From contig JABHIW010000159.1 of assembly GCA_018670825.1 (NCBI GenBank), positions 1 through 60,431 on the forward strand: a stretch of 60,431 bases of DNA, in the 5' to 3' direction. The stretch is from Candidatus Scalindua sp. Lineage in GTDB: Bacteria > Planctomycetota > Brocadiia > Brocadiales > Scalinduaceae. The translations under genes and the position numbers were made by a program. Numbering within the stretch: the stretch's first letter is position 1; the number at the start of each line of letters is the position of its first letter. Under the pieces are notes generated by a model. The model saw only the letters and a list, made by a program, of their open reading frames with translations. It had not been told where the DNA came from and did not search any database. Positions 8,610-18,004 of this stretch are shown piece after piece.

Positions 8610-10124
8610 ATGAAGAAAAATAAAAATCTTAAAGAATTACTTATTGCAACGTTTGTCTTCTTATTGTTATCAGTCCTTGTTGCGGTTCCCGGACTTTCAG
8701 CTGACCCTGTTGTTAAGGTTACGCTTCTTCATCTCAACGATGTCTATGAAATTGATCCCGTCAGCGGCGGAACCCAAGGGGGTCTGGCGCGTGTTGCAAC
8801 CTTGAAGAAGCAGCTTCTCAGGAGGAATCCGAATACGTATGCCATACTTGCTGGAGATTTCCTCAGCCCCTCTGCGCTGGGAACAGCACCTTATAAAGAT
8901 GGGCATCTGGATGGGCGTCAGATGGTGGCAACTCTGAATCAACTTGGATTGGACTATATCACTTTTGGAAATCACGAATTTGATCTTAGTAAAGATTCAT
9001 TCTATGCGAGGTTAAGTGAATCACGTTCTACCTGGATCTCAAGCAATGTATTTGATGACAAAGGTAACCTATTTCCGGGAGTTTCTGAGAGTGAGATTAT
9101 TACTATTACCGATGATTCAAATAATAAGGTAAACATTGGTTTGTTTGGTGTAACAATAGCGAGTAATAAGAAACCGTATGTCACATACAAAGACCCTCTT
9201 GAAAACGCCAGGGCAATGGTAAAGAAACTGAGAGGCAAGGTGGATATTCTGATCGCGGTTACGCATCTTGCTATCGAACAGGACATGCAGATTGCAAAAG
9301 AACTTCCTGAGGTTGACTTGATTTTAGGAGGTCATGAACATGAAAATATCCAGGTATGGCGTGGCCTGGATTTTACGCCGATTTTCAAAGCAGACGCCAA
9401 TGCCCGTACCGTTTATGTTCATGAATTGATATACAACACACAGAAGCGGAAATTGCAGATTATCTCTCAACTCAGGTTTATTACCGGAGAGATACCTGAT
9501 GACCCTGAAACAGCAAAGGTCATTAAGAGATGGCGTGAGGTTGGGTATAAAGGTTTTAGAAGAACAGGTTTTGAGCCTGAAAACGTTGTAGTCAGGACTA
9601 CAGAATCTCTGGACGGGCTTGAATCAAGTGTAAGGAATAATGCTACTAGGTTAACAGAGTTGATTAGTGAAGGAATGCTGGATATGTCTCCAGATGCTGA
9701 GCTGACTATATTCAATGGAGGCTCTGTCAGGATAGACGATGTTATTCCTCCCGGGAAGATAACAGAGTACGACGTTATCCGAATAATGCCGTTTGGAGGT
9801 GACGTAGTGTCGATAAAGATGAAAGGACGCTTGTTGAAACGTGTTCTGGGCCAGGGCCGTAAAAATCGTGGTACCGGAGGGTATCTCCAGACGGCAAATG
9901 TTCGCCTAAATAAAGATGGTTCCAAATGGAAGATAAATGGGAAGAAATTAAAATCAGGAAAAAAATATAATGTTGCGATTAGTGACTACCTATTAACGGG
10001 TAAAGAGAGTGGTTTAGATTACTTAACTGAAGAGAACAAAAACATTACTGATATCCGTAATCATGGTGACATACGTAAAGCATTGATAGAGCAGTTGCGG
10101 AGAACATATAGCAGGGAAGAGTAA
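8610..10124 (+). CDS. 5'-nucleotidase/UshA-family metallophosphoesterase, secreted
   Basis: This 504-residue protein has a signal peptide (hydrophobic residues 9-30) and the two-domain build of the 5'-nucleotidase family: N-terminal calcineurin-like metallophosphatase with HLNDVYE (about 40), GDFLSPS (about 80), GNHEFD (about 119) and GGHEHEN (about 239), and a C-terminal substrate-binding domain with FNGGSVRIDD and the late SDYLLTGKESGLDY. Members hydrolyse nucleotides or UDP-sugars in the periplasm using two metal ions. The ATG follows the stop of the CHASE protein directly, so the pair is one transcription unit, suggesting sensing coupled to nucleotide hydrolysis. Confidence 0.88.
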   Translation: MKKNKNLKELLIATFVFLLLSVLVAVPGLSADPVVKVTLLHLNDVYEIDPVSGGTQGGLARVATLKKQLLRRNPNTYAILAGDFLSPSALGTAPYKDGHLDGRQMVATLNQLGLDYITFGNHEFDLSKDSFYARLSESRSTWISSNVFDDKGNLFPGVSESEIITITDDSNNKVNIGLFGVTIASNKKPYVTYKDPLENARAMVKKLRGKVDILIAVTHLAIEQDMQIAKELPEVDLILGGHEHENIQVWRGLDFTPIFKADANARTVYVHELIYNTQKRKLQIISQLRFITGEIPDDPETAKVIKRWREVGYKGFRRTGFEPENVVVRTTESLDGLESSVRNNATRLTELISEGMLDMSPDAELTIFNGGSVRIDDVIPPGKITEYDVIRIMPFGGDVVSIKMKGRLLKRVLGQGRKNRGTGGYLQTANVRLNKDGSKWKINGKKLKSGKKYNVAISDYLLTGKESGLDYLTEENKNITDIRNHGDIRKALIEQLRRTYSREE

Positions 10125-10483
10125 ATTGGAGAGTGAATCTTTTAATATGTAGGGAAATTTCAATTTATTAAGATTACAGGGGAGTGTAGTGTAATCTGGT
10201 AAACCTGTTAACGTGTGGGGAATTATTGGGGAATAGTACCCTTTATTTATGCTATTAACAGAAGTTGGTGTTTTCTTACTATAAAGAGTGACAGATTTTT
10301 CTTACTCATAACTTGGTAAAAAAGATAAGGTTGCAATAGTACTCTTTAGAATCTTATGACTTATGAGGGGATTGGCACACTTAATGCTGAACTTATATAA
10401 TTCATCCTGAAAAGTGTCAGGGTGATGAGATGGAAATATCAGATTATTATTGTTAACTATTTGTTCAGAAAGGGAAATATTTT
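10125..10483. other. Intergenic region, 359 bases
   Basis: No gene seen. A perfect 8-bp stem (agattaca at 10171-10178 with tgtaatct at 10190-10197) could be a weak transcription stop for the nucleotidase operon, but has no T-run. The remainder is A+T-rich and must hold the promoter of the following small gene. Confidence 0.5.
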
Positions 10484-11011
10484 ATGAAATGGAAGAGCCG
10501 TTTTTTATTGATACCTGCACTTTTACTATCCGCAATCTTGCTTAACAATTTTTCTGCTGTAAGTGTGAAGGCCGATGAAGGGGAGAGTCAGTACGGACAG
10601 GGAATGAGCGAGTTAAATAGTCGCCAAAAAGAGGAGATGAAGGAACTCAAGGAAAATCAGAAATCTGCAATGAAAGAGCTCAAAAACCGGCAGAAAGAAG
10701 AAAAGAAGGCTTTTATCGCAGAGTGGAAAGATATAGGCGGTAAGAAGAGAGGCAGTAATGGCAGTGACGATAGTAGCAGTGATGGTAAGAAGAAGGACAA
10801 GAAGAAAGATAAGAAAAATGGCAAGGAGAAGGGGAAAAAGAGGGGCAGTGACGACAGTAGTAGTGCCGGCAAAAGCAGTGATGATGACAGTAGCGGCTAT
10901 AAGAAGAATAAAGGTAACAGCAGTGACGATGATAGTAGCGGTAACAAAAATAAGAAGAAGAAAAAGAAAAAAAAGAAGAAAAAACATAATAGCAGTGATG
11001 ATGACAGTTGA
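10484..11011 (+). CDS. Secreted low-complexity Lys / Ser-Asp block protein
   Basis: This 175-residue protein has a Sec signal peptide (hydrophobic stretch about residues 7-25, cleavage likely after VKA). Residues about 40-80 form a charged helix with the repeated pattern KEEMKELKENQ/KSAMKELKNRQ. The rest alternates blocks of lysine (up to 12 in a row) with SSDDDS-type blocks. The result is a secreted polyampholyte, likely disordered, that could bind metal ions, polyphosphate, nucleic acid or mineral surfaces. I do not recognise a family. AAAGGGA precedes the ATG and a strong terminator follows. Confidence 0.65.
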   Translation: MKWKSRFLLIPALLLSAILLNNFSAVSVKADEGESQYGQGMSELNSRQKEEMKELKENQKSAMKELKNRQKEEKKAFIAEWKDIGGKKRGSNGSDDSSSDGKKKDKKKDKKNGKEKGKKRGSDDSSSAGKSSDDDSSGYKKNKGNSSDDDSSGNKNKKKKKKKKKKKHNSSDDDS

Positions 11012-11082
11012 AAGTATAAGGAGAGTACTGGAATATTAATAAGATTTGTTAATTGGTAAAAGTTGTTTTCTGTCGGTTGTAC

Positions 11083-11126
11083 AAAGGAGTACGGATGTGT
11101 AATATACTGTCCGTACTCCTTTTTTT
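11083..11126 (+). terminator. Rho-independent terminator, probably bidirectional
   Basis: A 13-bp perfect stem (aaaggagtacgga at 11083-11095 with its complement ending at 11123) and a 14-base loop are followed by a run of T. It lies between the convergent Lys/Asp protein gene and the TPR gene, whose stop is at 11134, and can serve both strands. Confidence 0.9.
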
Positions 11127-11133
11127 GTGCTTC

Positions 11134-13965
11134 TTATTGCTCCAGGTTAGCAACTATTTCAGGTGTGATGGTTGTTTCCGACTCGAACCCGATCCCACCG
11201 GGACCGGTAAATGATTTGATATCAGGCAGGAAAATGCCCACGGCAATAAAACCAAGTAGTATCGGTGCCAGTACTATCACCATTTTCTCAGAGATTAATT
11301 TGTTCCTGGTATATTCTGGTCTGTCGAATACAAAAAGAACGAGTATAAGAATGAGCAAGATGCCGGATATAATTGAAATGAAAAGGCCGCCAATAAATTT
11401 TAATGTTGCAGGTCTATTGCCTTTTAATCGTATCTTAATTTCTCGATAATTTCTGACTGCCTTTGGATCATCCTTACATTGGGTAAAATATTTTTTTGCG
11501 TCTTCTAATTTGCCCAGTTTGGCATGTGCGTATCCCTGCTGGTAGTAATAGTCATTCCTGCTTTCTTCCCATTCTCCTAATCTGACATGTGTATATCCTT
11601 GCCGGTAGTAATAGTCATTCCTTCTTTTCCCATTTCTCCTGTTTTTGCTGTTATTAATATTATTCATAGGGAAAATATTAATCATTTTGAGTCCTGCAAG
11701 TGCCTCCTCATACTTCAGGTCATCATCGAAATTGTCACCAAGGTTAATAAAGGCTTTGGCAATTCCTAAATGTGAACGCCATGATTCTGGTTCTTTGTCT
11801 CTGGTTTTTGTCTCAATTGCCTTACTATAACTCTTGATAGCCTCATCATAACTTTCCAGCTTTAAATAGAAATCTCCCAGATTATTTAAATAGACAGCGT
11901 TATTGGGGTCATATTTTATTGCCTTATTCATATCGCTTACCGCTCGTTTTAAAATAACTTCATCCTTATCCTCGTCAATCTTGGTTTTTACTACTGCTAT
12001 GTTGTTCCATATCTTTGCCCGTATTTTATTAAGTTTTTCCGGTGGTAAATTTCCAGATTTAACAGAGCTTTCTTTTAGCAAATCTCTGACTTTTTTCAGA
12101 CGTAAGAGTGCATCCTCATACCTGTTCAACTCAATAAGAATTGCCCCCTTATCGTTAATTTCTGAAGCTTTTCCCGGTTCACCTGCTTTACATAATATAG
12201 AGTCAATGTCTGCCTTGGTTTGCCCTCCTTGCCTGTGTGTGGCAACAGCCTTGCCATACCATATCCATTTAAACGTTTTTCGGTTCTTCGACAAATTCTG
12301 TGTGAAATAGTTCTTTAAAATAGCAATATTTAACCATTTTATTTCTTCTTTTTGTGAACAAGATAAATCATATTCTTCTTTCTCCAATTCTCCTGATTCC
12401 TTTAATATCTCCATCTTCTTAAGATTATTAAGTTCCTTCTGCACTTCAAGAGAGAGTTTAATACCGTTTTGAATAAATTCTTCCTTATTTTCTTTATAAA
12501 ATTTTGGGTTATCCTTAATAGCATTAAATGCCTCAACAATGCCCTCTCTCATCCCATCAGTTAATTGATTTACATCTTCTATTGCTTTAATCTTTTCTAG
12601 CTGATTAGCCTCTTTCAGCTTAGACGTCGATAGGATTTTTGCTAATTTTGTATCTTCTTGTATTTCAAGTAATAAGGTATTCCAATCAGAAATATTGTCC
12701 ACAGTTATTAATGAGGTGCCATTTGCTTGTTCAGCTTTTTTAAAACCTTCGATGGCGTCCTCATACTTGCCCTGCCAAAGTAATATCCAGCCCTTGCTGT
12801 TATATGCCTTTGAGTAATCTGGTGTGATTTTTATTGCTTTATCAAGACTTTCTATGGCTTCTTTATATCTGCCAAGTTTACCAAAATCCCATCCCTTACT
12901 GTTAAAAGCATAAGCAATTCGTTCCGCTTTTTTTTTCTGAATATCGTTAAACGACTCAACAATATACTCTTTATCTTTATCTTCTAATTGCTCTACATCT
13001 ATTGTTTTGATATCTAACTGTTTAGCTTCCAGTTTAGACGTCAAAAGTTTTGTCGTTAATTTTTCTGTATTTTGTATTAAATGTAAGAAATCTTTCCAAT
13101 CAGAATTATTGTCCACAGTTATTAGTGAGGTGCTATCTTTGTCTTCAGGTTTCACGTTACTTCCATTAATATATAAGGTATATCTTTTGTGTTTTTCAAG
13201 CGATAAAGCTTCATCATAGCATTCAATAGCCGTATTATACCTACCCAGTTTACTCAATGCCCAACCTTTGTAATTCCATGCCCAGATTTTTTTCTCGTTT
13301 ATCTTATTGGTTTTTGAAAACAAGTCTATTGCTTTATTAAAAGCTTCGACAGCTTTGTTATACTTTCCCAGCTCACCAAGTGCATAGGCTTTCCAATACC
13401 ATGCGTCAGCAAGTACCATTGTATGTTTTTTGTCTTTATTAGTTGCATTCTCAAGGATATGAATTATATTTTTAAGGGTACTAACGGCTTTCTCGAAGTT
13501 GTACCACTCTTTGGAATCCTTATTCTCAAGTATTTTTCTGGTTATATCTACGATTAAACCACAAGCATCAACTGCCTCTTCATAGCTTTCCTGTTCTTTT
13601 AGTGCATGAGCAGAATAGTATAATGCATTAGCTAATAATACTTTTTCCCCGGATTCCTGTTCATATTCTTTTAGTCGTTTATCTGCTTCTTCGGCATCCG
13701 GGATGGATCTTTTGTTTTTCTTTAACTTACTCTGTGCGATAGATAAATATATAAGTACTTTAGCAAATATTTCGTTATCAGATGACGGATTGTTATTTAT
13801 TTCTTTCTTAAAATTTTCAATTGCTTCTGCATCAATTTTTAAACTCTTTGCTTTGTTTAATAATTTCTGATCAGCAAGCTGGTGTTCCTGACCGTACAGC
13901 GGGGATATCAGCATTGCTAACATCAGCAGGGAAAGAAGTATAGACTTGATATGCCATCTCTTCAT
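11134..13965 (-). CDS. Large TPR-repeat protein, exported and membrane-anchored
   Basis: The 943-residue protein has an N-terminal signal sequence (hydrophobic residues about 8-24, then YGQ), many TPR units (for example AWYWKAYALGELGKYNKAVEAF, AYNSKGWILLWQGKYEDAIEGF, VYLNNLGDFYLKLESYDEAIKSY) and two hydrophobic segments near the C-terminus (about 845-870 and 885-905). TPR proteins are scaffolds for protein complexes; here it would face the periplasm. Two features are odd: a ~70-residue non-TPR insert starting TSLITVDN occurs twice, and a ~22-residue YYYxQGYxHxxLG unit is tandemly repeated near the end. No partner gene is adjacent. Confidence 0.8.
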   Translation of the reverse strand: MKRWHIKSILLSLLMLAMLISPLYGQEHQLADQKLLNKAKSLKIDAEAIENFKKEINNNPSSDNEIFAKVLIYLSIAQSKLKKNKRSIPDAEEADKRLKEYEQESGEKVLLANALYYSAHALKEQESYEEAVDACGLIVDITRKILENKDSKEWYNFEKAVSTLKNIIHILENATNKDKKHTMVLADAWYWKAYALGELGKYNKAVEAFNKAIDLFSKTNKINEKKIWAWNYKGWALSKLGRYNTAIECYDEALSLEKHKRYTLYINGSNVKPEDKDSTSLITVDNNSDWKDFLHLIQNTEKLTTKLLTSKLEAKQLDIKTIDVEQLEDKDKEYIVESFNDIQKKKAERIAYAFNSKGWDFGKLGRYKEAIESLDKAIKITPDYSKAYNSKGWILLWQGKYEDAIEGFKKAEQANGTSLITVDNISDWNTLLLEIQEDTKLAKILSTSKLKEANQLEKIKAIEDVNQLTDGMREGIVEAFNAIKDNPKFYKENKEEFIQNGIKLSLEVQKELNNLKKMEILKESGELEKEEYDLSCSQKEEIKWLNIAILKNYFTQNLSKNRKTFKWIWYGKAVATHRQGGQTKADIDSILCKAGEPGKASEINDKGAILIELNRYEDALLRLKKVRDLLKESSVKSGNLPPEKLNKIRAKIWNNIAVVKTKIDEDKDEVILKRAVSDMNKAIKYDPNNAVYLNNLGDFYLKLESYDEAIKSYSKAIETKTRDKEPESWRSHLGIAKAFINLGDNFDDDLKYEEALAGLKMINIFPMNNINNSKNRRNGKRRNDYYYRQGYTHVRLGEWEESRNDYYYQQGYAHAKLGKLEDAKKYFTQCKDDPKAVRNYREIKIRLKGNRPATLKFIGGLFISIISGILLILILVLFVFDRPEYTRNKLISEKMVIVLAPILLGFIAVGIFLPDIKSFTGPGGIGFESETTITPEIVANLEQ

Positions 13966-14220
13966 ATGTATGTATAACCTTTTAATTACAAAGTTTTGCT
14001 ATAGTGAAGATAATGAAAAAGAATAATCAGAAAAATATTAAATGATAATCTTGATTAAGGGAGGTCGCTTTCTCTATTTGAAGGGATATTAGAATAAATT
14101 AGAAAGGATTGCAATTTTTTTCTGACAAGATTATGTTTAAATAAGCAAATGGTTTGGAGTATTCAATTATACTAAACAGAGACAGACGTTTCATTCCGAT
14201 ATGAAATAGAGGGACGAAAA

Positions 14221-14850
14221 ATGAGTCTTTATGAACGTTATGTATTGCCACATATTATCAACTATGGGTGTAGTTCTGAGTCTATACAGATGCAGAGGGG
14301 GAAGATAGTTCCGCTTGCGGAAGGACGGGTGTTGGAAATTGGAATTGGCTCGGGCCTTAACATTCCGTTTTATAATGCAGAAAATGTAGACTTTGTCTGG
14401 GGACTGGAACCTTCAGTGGGTATACGCAGGAAGGCAAAGAAAAATTTGAATCGCTCTGCTGTTGAAGTGAAGTGGCTGGAGCTTCCCGCAGAAGAAATAC
14501 CATTGGAGAATAACAGTGTCGATACCGTGCTGTTGACCTATTCACTCTGTACCATTTCTGATTGGCATACCGCTTTACGGCAGATTCATCGTGTGATAAA
14601 ACCCTCTGGTAAACTGCTCTTTTGTGAGCATGGTGCCGTGCCTGATAAATCAGTACTTACATGGCAGAGCAGAATCAACCCGATCTGGAGATTAATAGCT
14701 GGTGGTTGCCACTTGAACCGGCCAATACCGGATTATATCCGTGAGGGTGGCTTTCATATCAAAACGATGGAAAACCTTTATCTGCCCAAGACTCCCAGAG
14801 TTGCCGGTTTTAATTATGTTGGTGTTGCAAAAAAGGGCTTACAGAGTTAA
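14221..14850 (+). CDS. Class I SAM-dependent methyltransferase (UbiE/Methyltransf_11-like)
   Basis: This 209-residue enzyme shows VLEIGIGSGLNIPFY (motif I, about residue 38), WGLEPSVG (motif II) and the VDTVLLTYSLCTISDW/LRQIHRVIKPSGKLLFCEHG signature of the Methyltransf_11 group, close to the small family whose best-known members include phospholipid and thiol methyltransferases. GAGGGA lies before the ATG. It is monocistronic between divergent TPR and following lipoprotein genes; the substrate is not predictable. Confidence 0.82.
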   Translation: MSLYERYVLPHIINYGCSSESIQMQRGKIVPLAEGRVLEIGIGSGLNIPFYNAENVDFVWGLEPSVGIRRKAKKNLNRSAVEVKWLELPAEEIPLENNSVDTVLLTYSLCTISDWHTALRQIHRVIKPSGKLLFCEHGAVPDKSVLTWQSRINPIWRLIAGGCHLNRPIPDYIREGGFHIKTMENLYLPKTPRVAGFNYVGVAKKGLQS

Positions 14851-14991
14851 CAGGGGAATTACTGATTTTCCGAGAATGTTCGATTGGGAATGAAATTACT
14901 TGCTATTCGTTGATAACCGGTTTAAGATGCGATCATCATTGTCTTGTAATTTATATTATATTGTATGTCATTAATGAATAGGAGGTTCATA

Positions 14992-15777
14992 GTGAATAAC
15001 ATCAGTAAATTATTACTTGCCATAGTTTTTATTGTAATAGCAGGATGCGCTACGGAAAAGATCATACAGACACATCCTGAGAAACCCGCCAGTACTGAAA
15101 AACTCAAGATCGGTGAAAAATCTGCCGGTGGTACAAAACCATCGACAGCTGTCAGGAATACCGTCAAACTAAATTTCATCAATCGATCAAATGACGTTTC
15201 TAACACAGAGGTGGTGATCTTCCAGAAAAACGTAGCAACAGATTTTGAAGAATTGGCTCTGGCCTGGATAGTCATCAAAAATTGTGGACAGGGAGATAAT
15301 CATTCTTTTACATTTCCGTCTAACTCTGAAGTCAGTGCCAGTGACAGCTATGGTAACTACACACCACAACTGATTGCAAATCCAGGAGATAGTTTTGATA
15401 TGGTACAGGCATCTTCGGGCCATCAACTCGTTAAGAGCCAGACACCATCTGCAGCTCCTTCGTTAATAGAGATAAGAAACAATCTGCAACAAGGTGCAAT
15501 CAAAGCTAACATCTTTAAAGATGGAAAACTGCTTGCGATCAAGACTGGCATCGTACCAGCACAGAAAGCGGTGTTCAGGTTCAAACCCACTATTTTCATT
15601 GGCGTTTTATCTCAGGTCGAGGAGGGTCAGGTAATAAATTCTGCAATTTTGGAAGAGATCAACACTGAGATCTCTCTGCTGGGATTGGCCAGCGCGGATA
15701 TCGTAATGACAGGAGGAGGGACGGGGCCCAGTGCTACCGCATTTCAATTTAATCTGCAAAATGTACGAATGAAATGA
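14992..15777 (+). CDS. Lipoprotein of unknown function
   Basis: An ATG in frame at 14965 is possible, but I chose GTG 14992: GGAGG stands seven bases before it, and the protein then begins MNNISKLLLAIVFIVIAGC, a classic lipoprotein signal with lipobox VIAGC. The mature ~245-residue part has beta-rich stretches (VKLNFINRSNDVSNTEVVIFQKN, LAWIVIKNCGQGDNHSFTFP) and a C-terminal strand ending FQFNLQNVRM. I recognise no family. It is probably an outer-membrane or periplasmic lipoprotein. Confidence 0.7.
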   Translation: MNNISKLLLAIVFIVIAGCATEKIIQTHPEKPASTEKLKIGEKSAGGTKPSTAVRNTVKLNFINRSNDVSNTEVVIFQKNVATDFEELALAWIVIKNCGQGDNHSFTFPSNSEVSASDSYGNYTPQLIANPGDSFDMVQASSGHQLVKSQTPSAAPSLIEIRNNLQQGAIKANIFKDGKLLAIKTGIVPAQKAVFRFKPTIFIGVLSQVEEGQVINSAILEEINTEISLLGLASADIVMTGGGTGPSATAFQFNLQNVRMK

Positions 15778-16074
15778 TAAAGAGCTTGCTGCTTCTATGG
15801 GTTCAGGTTTTCTTTTAAATATCTCCAGGCGATTCTTTTTAGTAACATTTTTACCTGAATTGAGCAATTTTATTTTCTTTATTGTAGTAGCCGCCCGCCT
15901 AAGTTGGCGTTTCTCATCATCCGATGGATGCATGTAAATTTCTTGTAAGTTACGCAACCTAAAGGATGCGACTACTTGTCCGAATGTACTGTATGATATG
16001 GACGGGCACAAATCACTCAAATTAGTTTTTATAAAGTCCTGCATCACAATTGTAGATATAAGGACTGTTTTATT

Positions 16075-16650
16075 ATGGTAAAGAGCCTTCAACTTCCGAT
16101 GCAATTCGATTCTACGCTGCTCCATCGTGATCTGGAAAAGATTGGAGATACGGAATGGATCCCCCATTTCAATACAAGGGACTATGATGGGAGTTGGCAC
16201 GTTGTTGCTTTACGCGGCTCTGCCGGTGCCGTACATCCTGTGCAGGCGATCTATTCTGATCCCACAACAACTAAGTTTGCTGATACAGAGTTGTTAAGTC
16301 GATGTCCATATTTCAAACAGGTCCTATCCCGGTTTCAATGTCCATTGAAATCGGTCCGGCTTCTCAACTTGCAGCCGGGCTCTATTATAAAGGAACATAC
16401 GGACTACAATCTTGGATTTGAAGATGGTGAAGTTCGCATTCACGTTCCGGTATTGACCAATCAAGATGTTGAATTTTTTCTGGCTGGAAAACGTATTATG
16501 ATGCAGGAGGGAGAGTCCTGGTACTTGAACGTTAACTTGCCGCATCGTGTGGCAAACCGTAGTTCAACTGACCGGGTACACCTAATCCTTGATTGTGTTG
16601 TGAATGACTGGATGAGGACATTTTTTCAGGAGTCAGTACCGGAAAACTGA
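16075..16650 (+). CDS. Aspartyl/asparaginyl beta-hydroxylase-family dioxygenase
   Basis: This 191-residue protein fits the cupin-fold Asp_Arg_Hydrox family of Fe(II)/2-oxoglutarate dioxygenases. The iron ligands are expected in KEHTDYNLGFEDGEVRIHVPV (His about 106, Asp about 108) and the distal NLPHRVANRS (His about 155, with the Arg that binds 2-oxoglutarate carboxylate). In bacteria such enzymes hydroxylate proteins, peptides or free amino acids. AAGGA lies ten bases before the ATG. Stands alone; substrate unknown. Confidence 0.8.
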   Translation: MVKSLQLPMQFDSTLLHRDLEKIGDTEWIPHFNTRDYDGSWHVVALRGSAGAVHPVQAIYSDPTTTKFADTELLSRCPYFKQVLSRFQCPLKSVRLLNLQPGSIIKEHTDYNLGFEDGEVRIHVPVLTNQDVEFFLAGKRIMMQEGESWYLNVNLPHRVANRSSTDRVHLILDCVVNDWMRTFFQESVPEN

Positions 16651-16782
16651 TATATTACTGACTCAAATTAAGGTAAGAAGAAGTTCAACTGAAGAAGTTT
16701 CACAAATTCTTTGTGACAAATCAATGTACTCCAGGGAGTAGCAGAACAGGTAATAATCTTCGTTTTTATGAAAGGAGAAATT

Positions 16783-17109
16783 ATGAAAGGTTTTGAGCTT
16801 CAATTCTGGCATGTAGTGGTGTTCTTTATAACGATTTTTACCGGTATTTTTAAAAACGAAATTACCAGCACAATTTATAGCTGTACAACTATCTGGGGAA
16901 CAACGTATTTTATAGGCCAGAAAATCCAGATTCAATCTGTTTCCGGTGAATGGAAAGAAGTGACAATACTTAACTATAAGCATGAGATACCATTCATAAA
17001 GACAGGCGGTGTGCTTGTACGTTATGATGATGGAAACAATTACGAAGAGACCATCCATTTTGTCAACTGGAAGACCTTAAGAATAAGGCGTGACGTATCT
17101 ACAAATTAG
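16783..17109 (+). CDS. Small membrane-associated protein of unknown function
   Basis: I take the ATG at 16783, because AAAGGAGA immediately before it overlaps the earlier in-frame ATG at 16768. The 108-residue product begins with one hydrophobic segment (FWHVVVFFITIFTGIF, about residues 8-23), followed by a soluble beta-rich part with IGQKIQIQSVSGEWKEVTILNY and GGVLVRYDDGN, reminiscent of a small SH3- or MscS-like beta domain. No confident family. It may be a membrane-tethered regulatory or structural protein. Confidence 0.55.
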   Translation: MKGFELQFWHVVVFFITIFTGIFKNEITSTIYSCTTIWGTTYFIGQKIQIQSVSGEWKEVTILNYKHEIPFIKTGGVLVRYDDGNNYEETIHFVNWKTLRIRRDVSTN

Positions 17110-17188
17110 CCTCTCTCCATAACCCAACCAGGGCCAGATGAGAGGGGACAATGGTATAGCCTGCTAGAACAACACTGAAATTTCTACT

Positions 17189-18004
17189 CTAAACCTTTCC
17201 CTGTGGTTTGTCCGGATTAGTCAGTGCATAGTGATATGAATCAACTGAATTATGGTTACCGGACAGGGAACCGTATTGGGCGGTATAGTCAACAGATCTC
17301 CCCACATGTTCAAAGAGAAGCTTTCCTAACACTGAAGGAGGTACTTGGGGTACGATATCACATGTGTTTACAATTCGATAAGTAGGAATGTTATTTACAT
17401 TATATACTGATGCAAATTCCGGACTACCTACGCGTGGACTCGCCAGATTATAGTGAAAAACCGGTAACTTTTCTTTTTTAAAATCGGTATGGGTAATTAC
17501 ATCCGGTACTGCCATGGTTGACAGTCCTGAACCAAGGCTGTGACCCGTTATATATAGGCACTTTGGCTGTTCAACCTTGTTGAGAGTCTCTATGACGGAT
17601 GCTCCCATGGATTTATAAAGATCCAGAAAACCTTTGTGTACATCACCATAGCCTGATACAAGATCGTAAGGTTTCTGTTCTATTTCTGCGTCTTCAATCC
17701 AGTCCTCGGTAGACTCGGTTCCACGGAATACTAAATACACCTTGCCATCATCTGCCCTTGATACAAAACTGAACGGCTCCTTGTGTTTAAAAAACCATAA
17801 AAACTCCTCTGCACCCCATATCGGTTCACTGTATTGCATAGCCGGCACTTTTGGCGGATTCCACTTAAACTTATCTGTGTTAGGTTTGTCCTGATTGACC
17901 CATTGGGTATACATGTCATATGAAGCATTCACCAGGGTTGAACACGTGATGGCATCCTGAAGGTTAAATGGATCGGGCGGGAAATACATCGGCATACTAA
18001 CCAT
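17189..18004 (-). CDS. Class 3 lipase (alpha/beta-hydrolase)
   Basis: This 271-residue protein shows the fungal-type lipase (Lipase_3) signature: VFRGTESTEDWIEDAE for the oxyanion-hole strand, YITGHSLGSGLS with the nucleophile Ser near residue 155, and the acid in VNTCDIVPQVPP. The catalytic His is probably in SYHYALTN near the C-terminus. Such enzymes hydrolyse triacylglycerols or other esters. No signal peptide is visible, so it is either cytosolic or exported by another route. AAGGAGATG precedes the ATG. Confidence 0.85.
   Translation of the reverse strand: MVSMPMYFPPDPFNLQDAITCSTLVNASYDMYTQWVNQDKPNTDKFKWNPPKVPAMQYSEPIWGAEEFLWFFKHKEPFSFVSRADDGKVYLVFRGTESTEDWIEDAEIEQKPYDLVSGYGDVHKGFLDLYKSMGASVIETLNKVEQPKCLYITGHSLGSGLSTMAVPDVITHTDFKKEKLPVFHYNLASPRVGSPEFASVYNVNNIPTYRIVNTCDIVPQVPPSVLGKLLFEHVGRSVDYTAQYGSLSGNHNSVDSYHYALTNPDKPQGKV

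Noticed and set aside
10613..11039. Long frames on both strands inside the Lys/Ser-Asp gene
   Set aside because: They result from the repetitive triplets of the real gene, which has the signal peptide and ribosome-binding site.
15607..16200. 197-codon minus-strand frame overlapping the lipoprotein and hydroxylase genes
   Set aside because: It overlaps two convincing genes on the other strand at both ends, has no ribosome-binding site at its likely starts and no family resemblance. The ~300-base middle part (MQDFIK start at 16044) might be a small gene, but the evidence is too thin to list.
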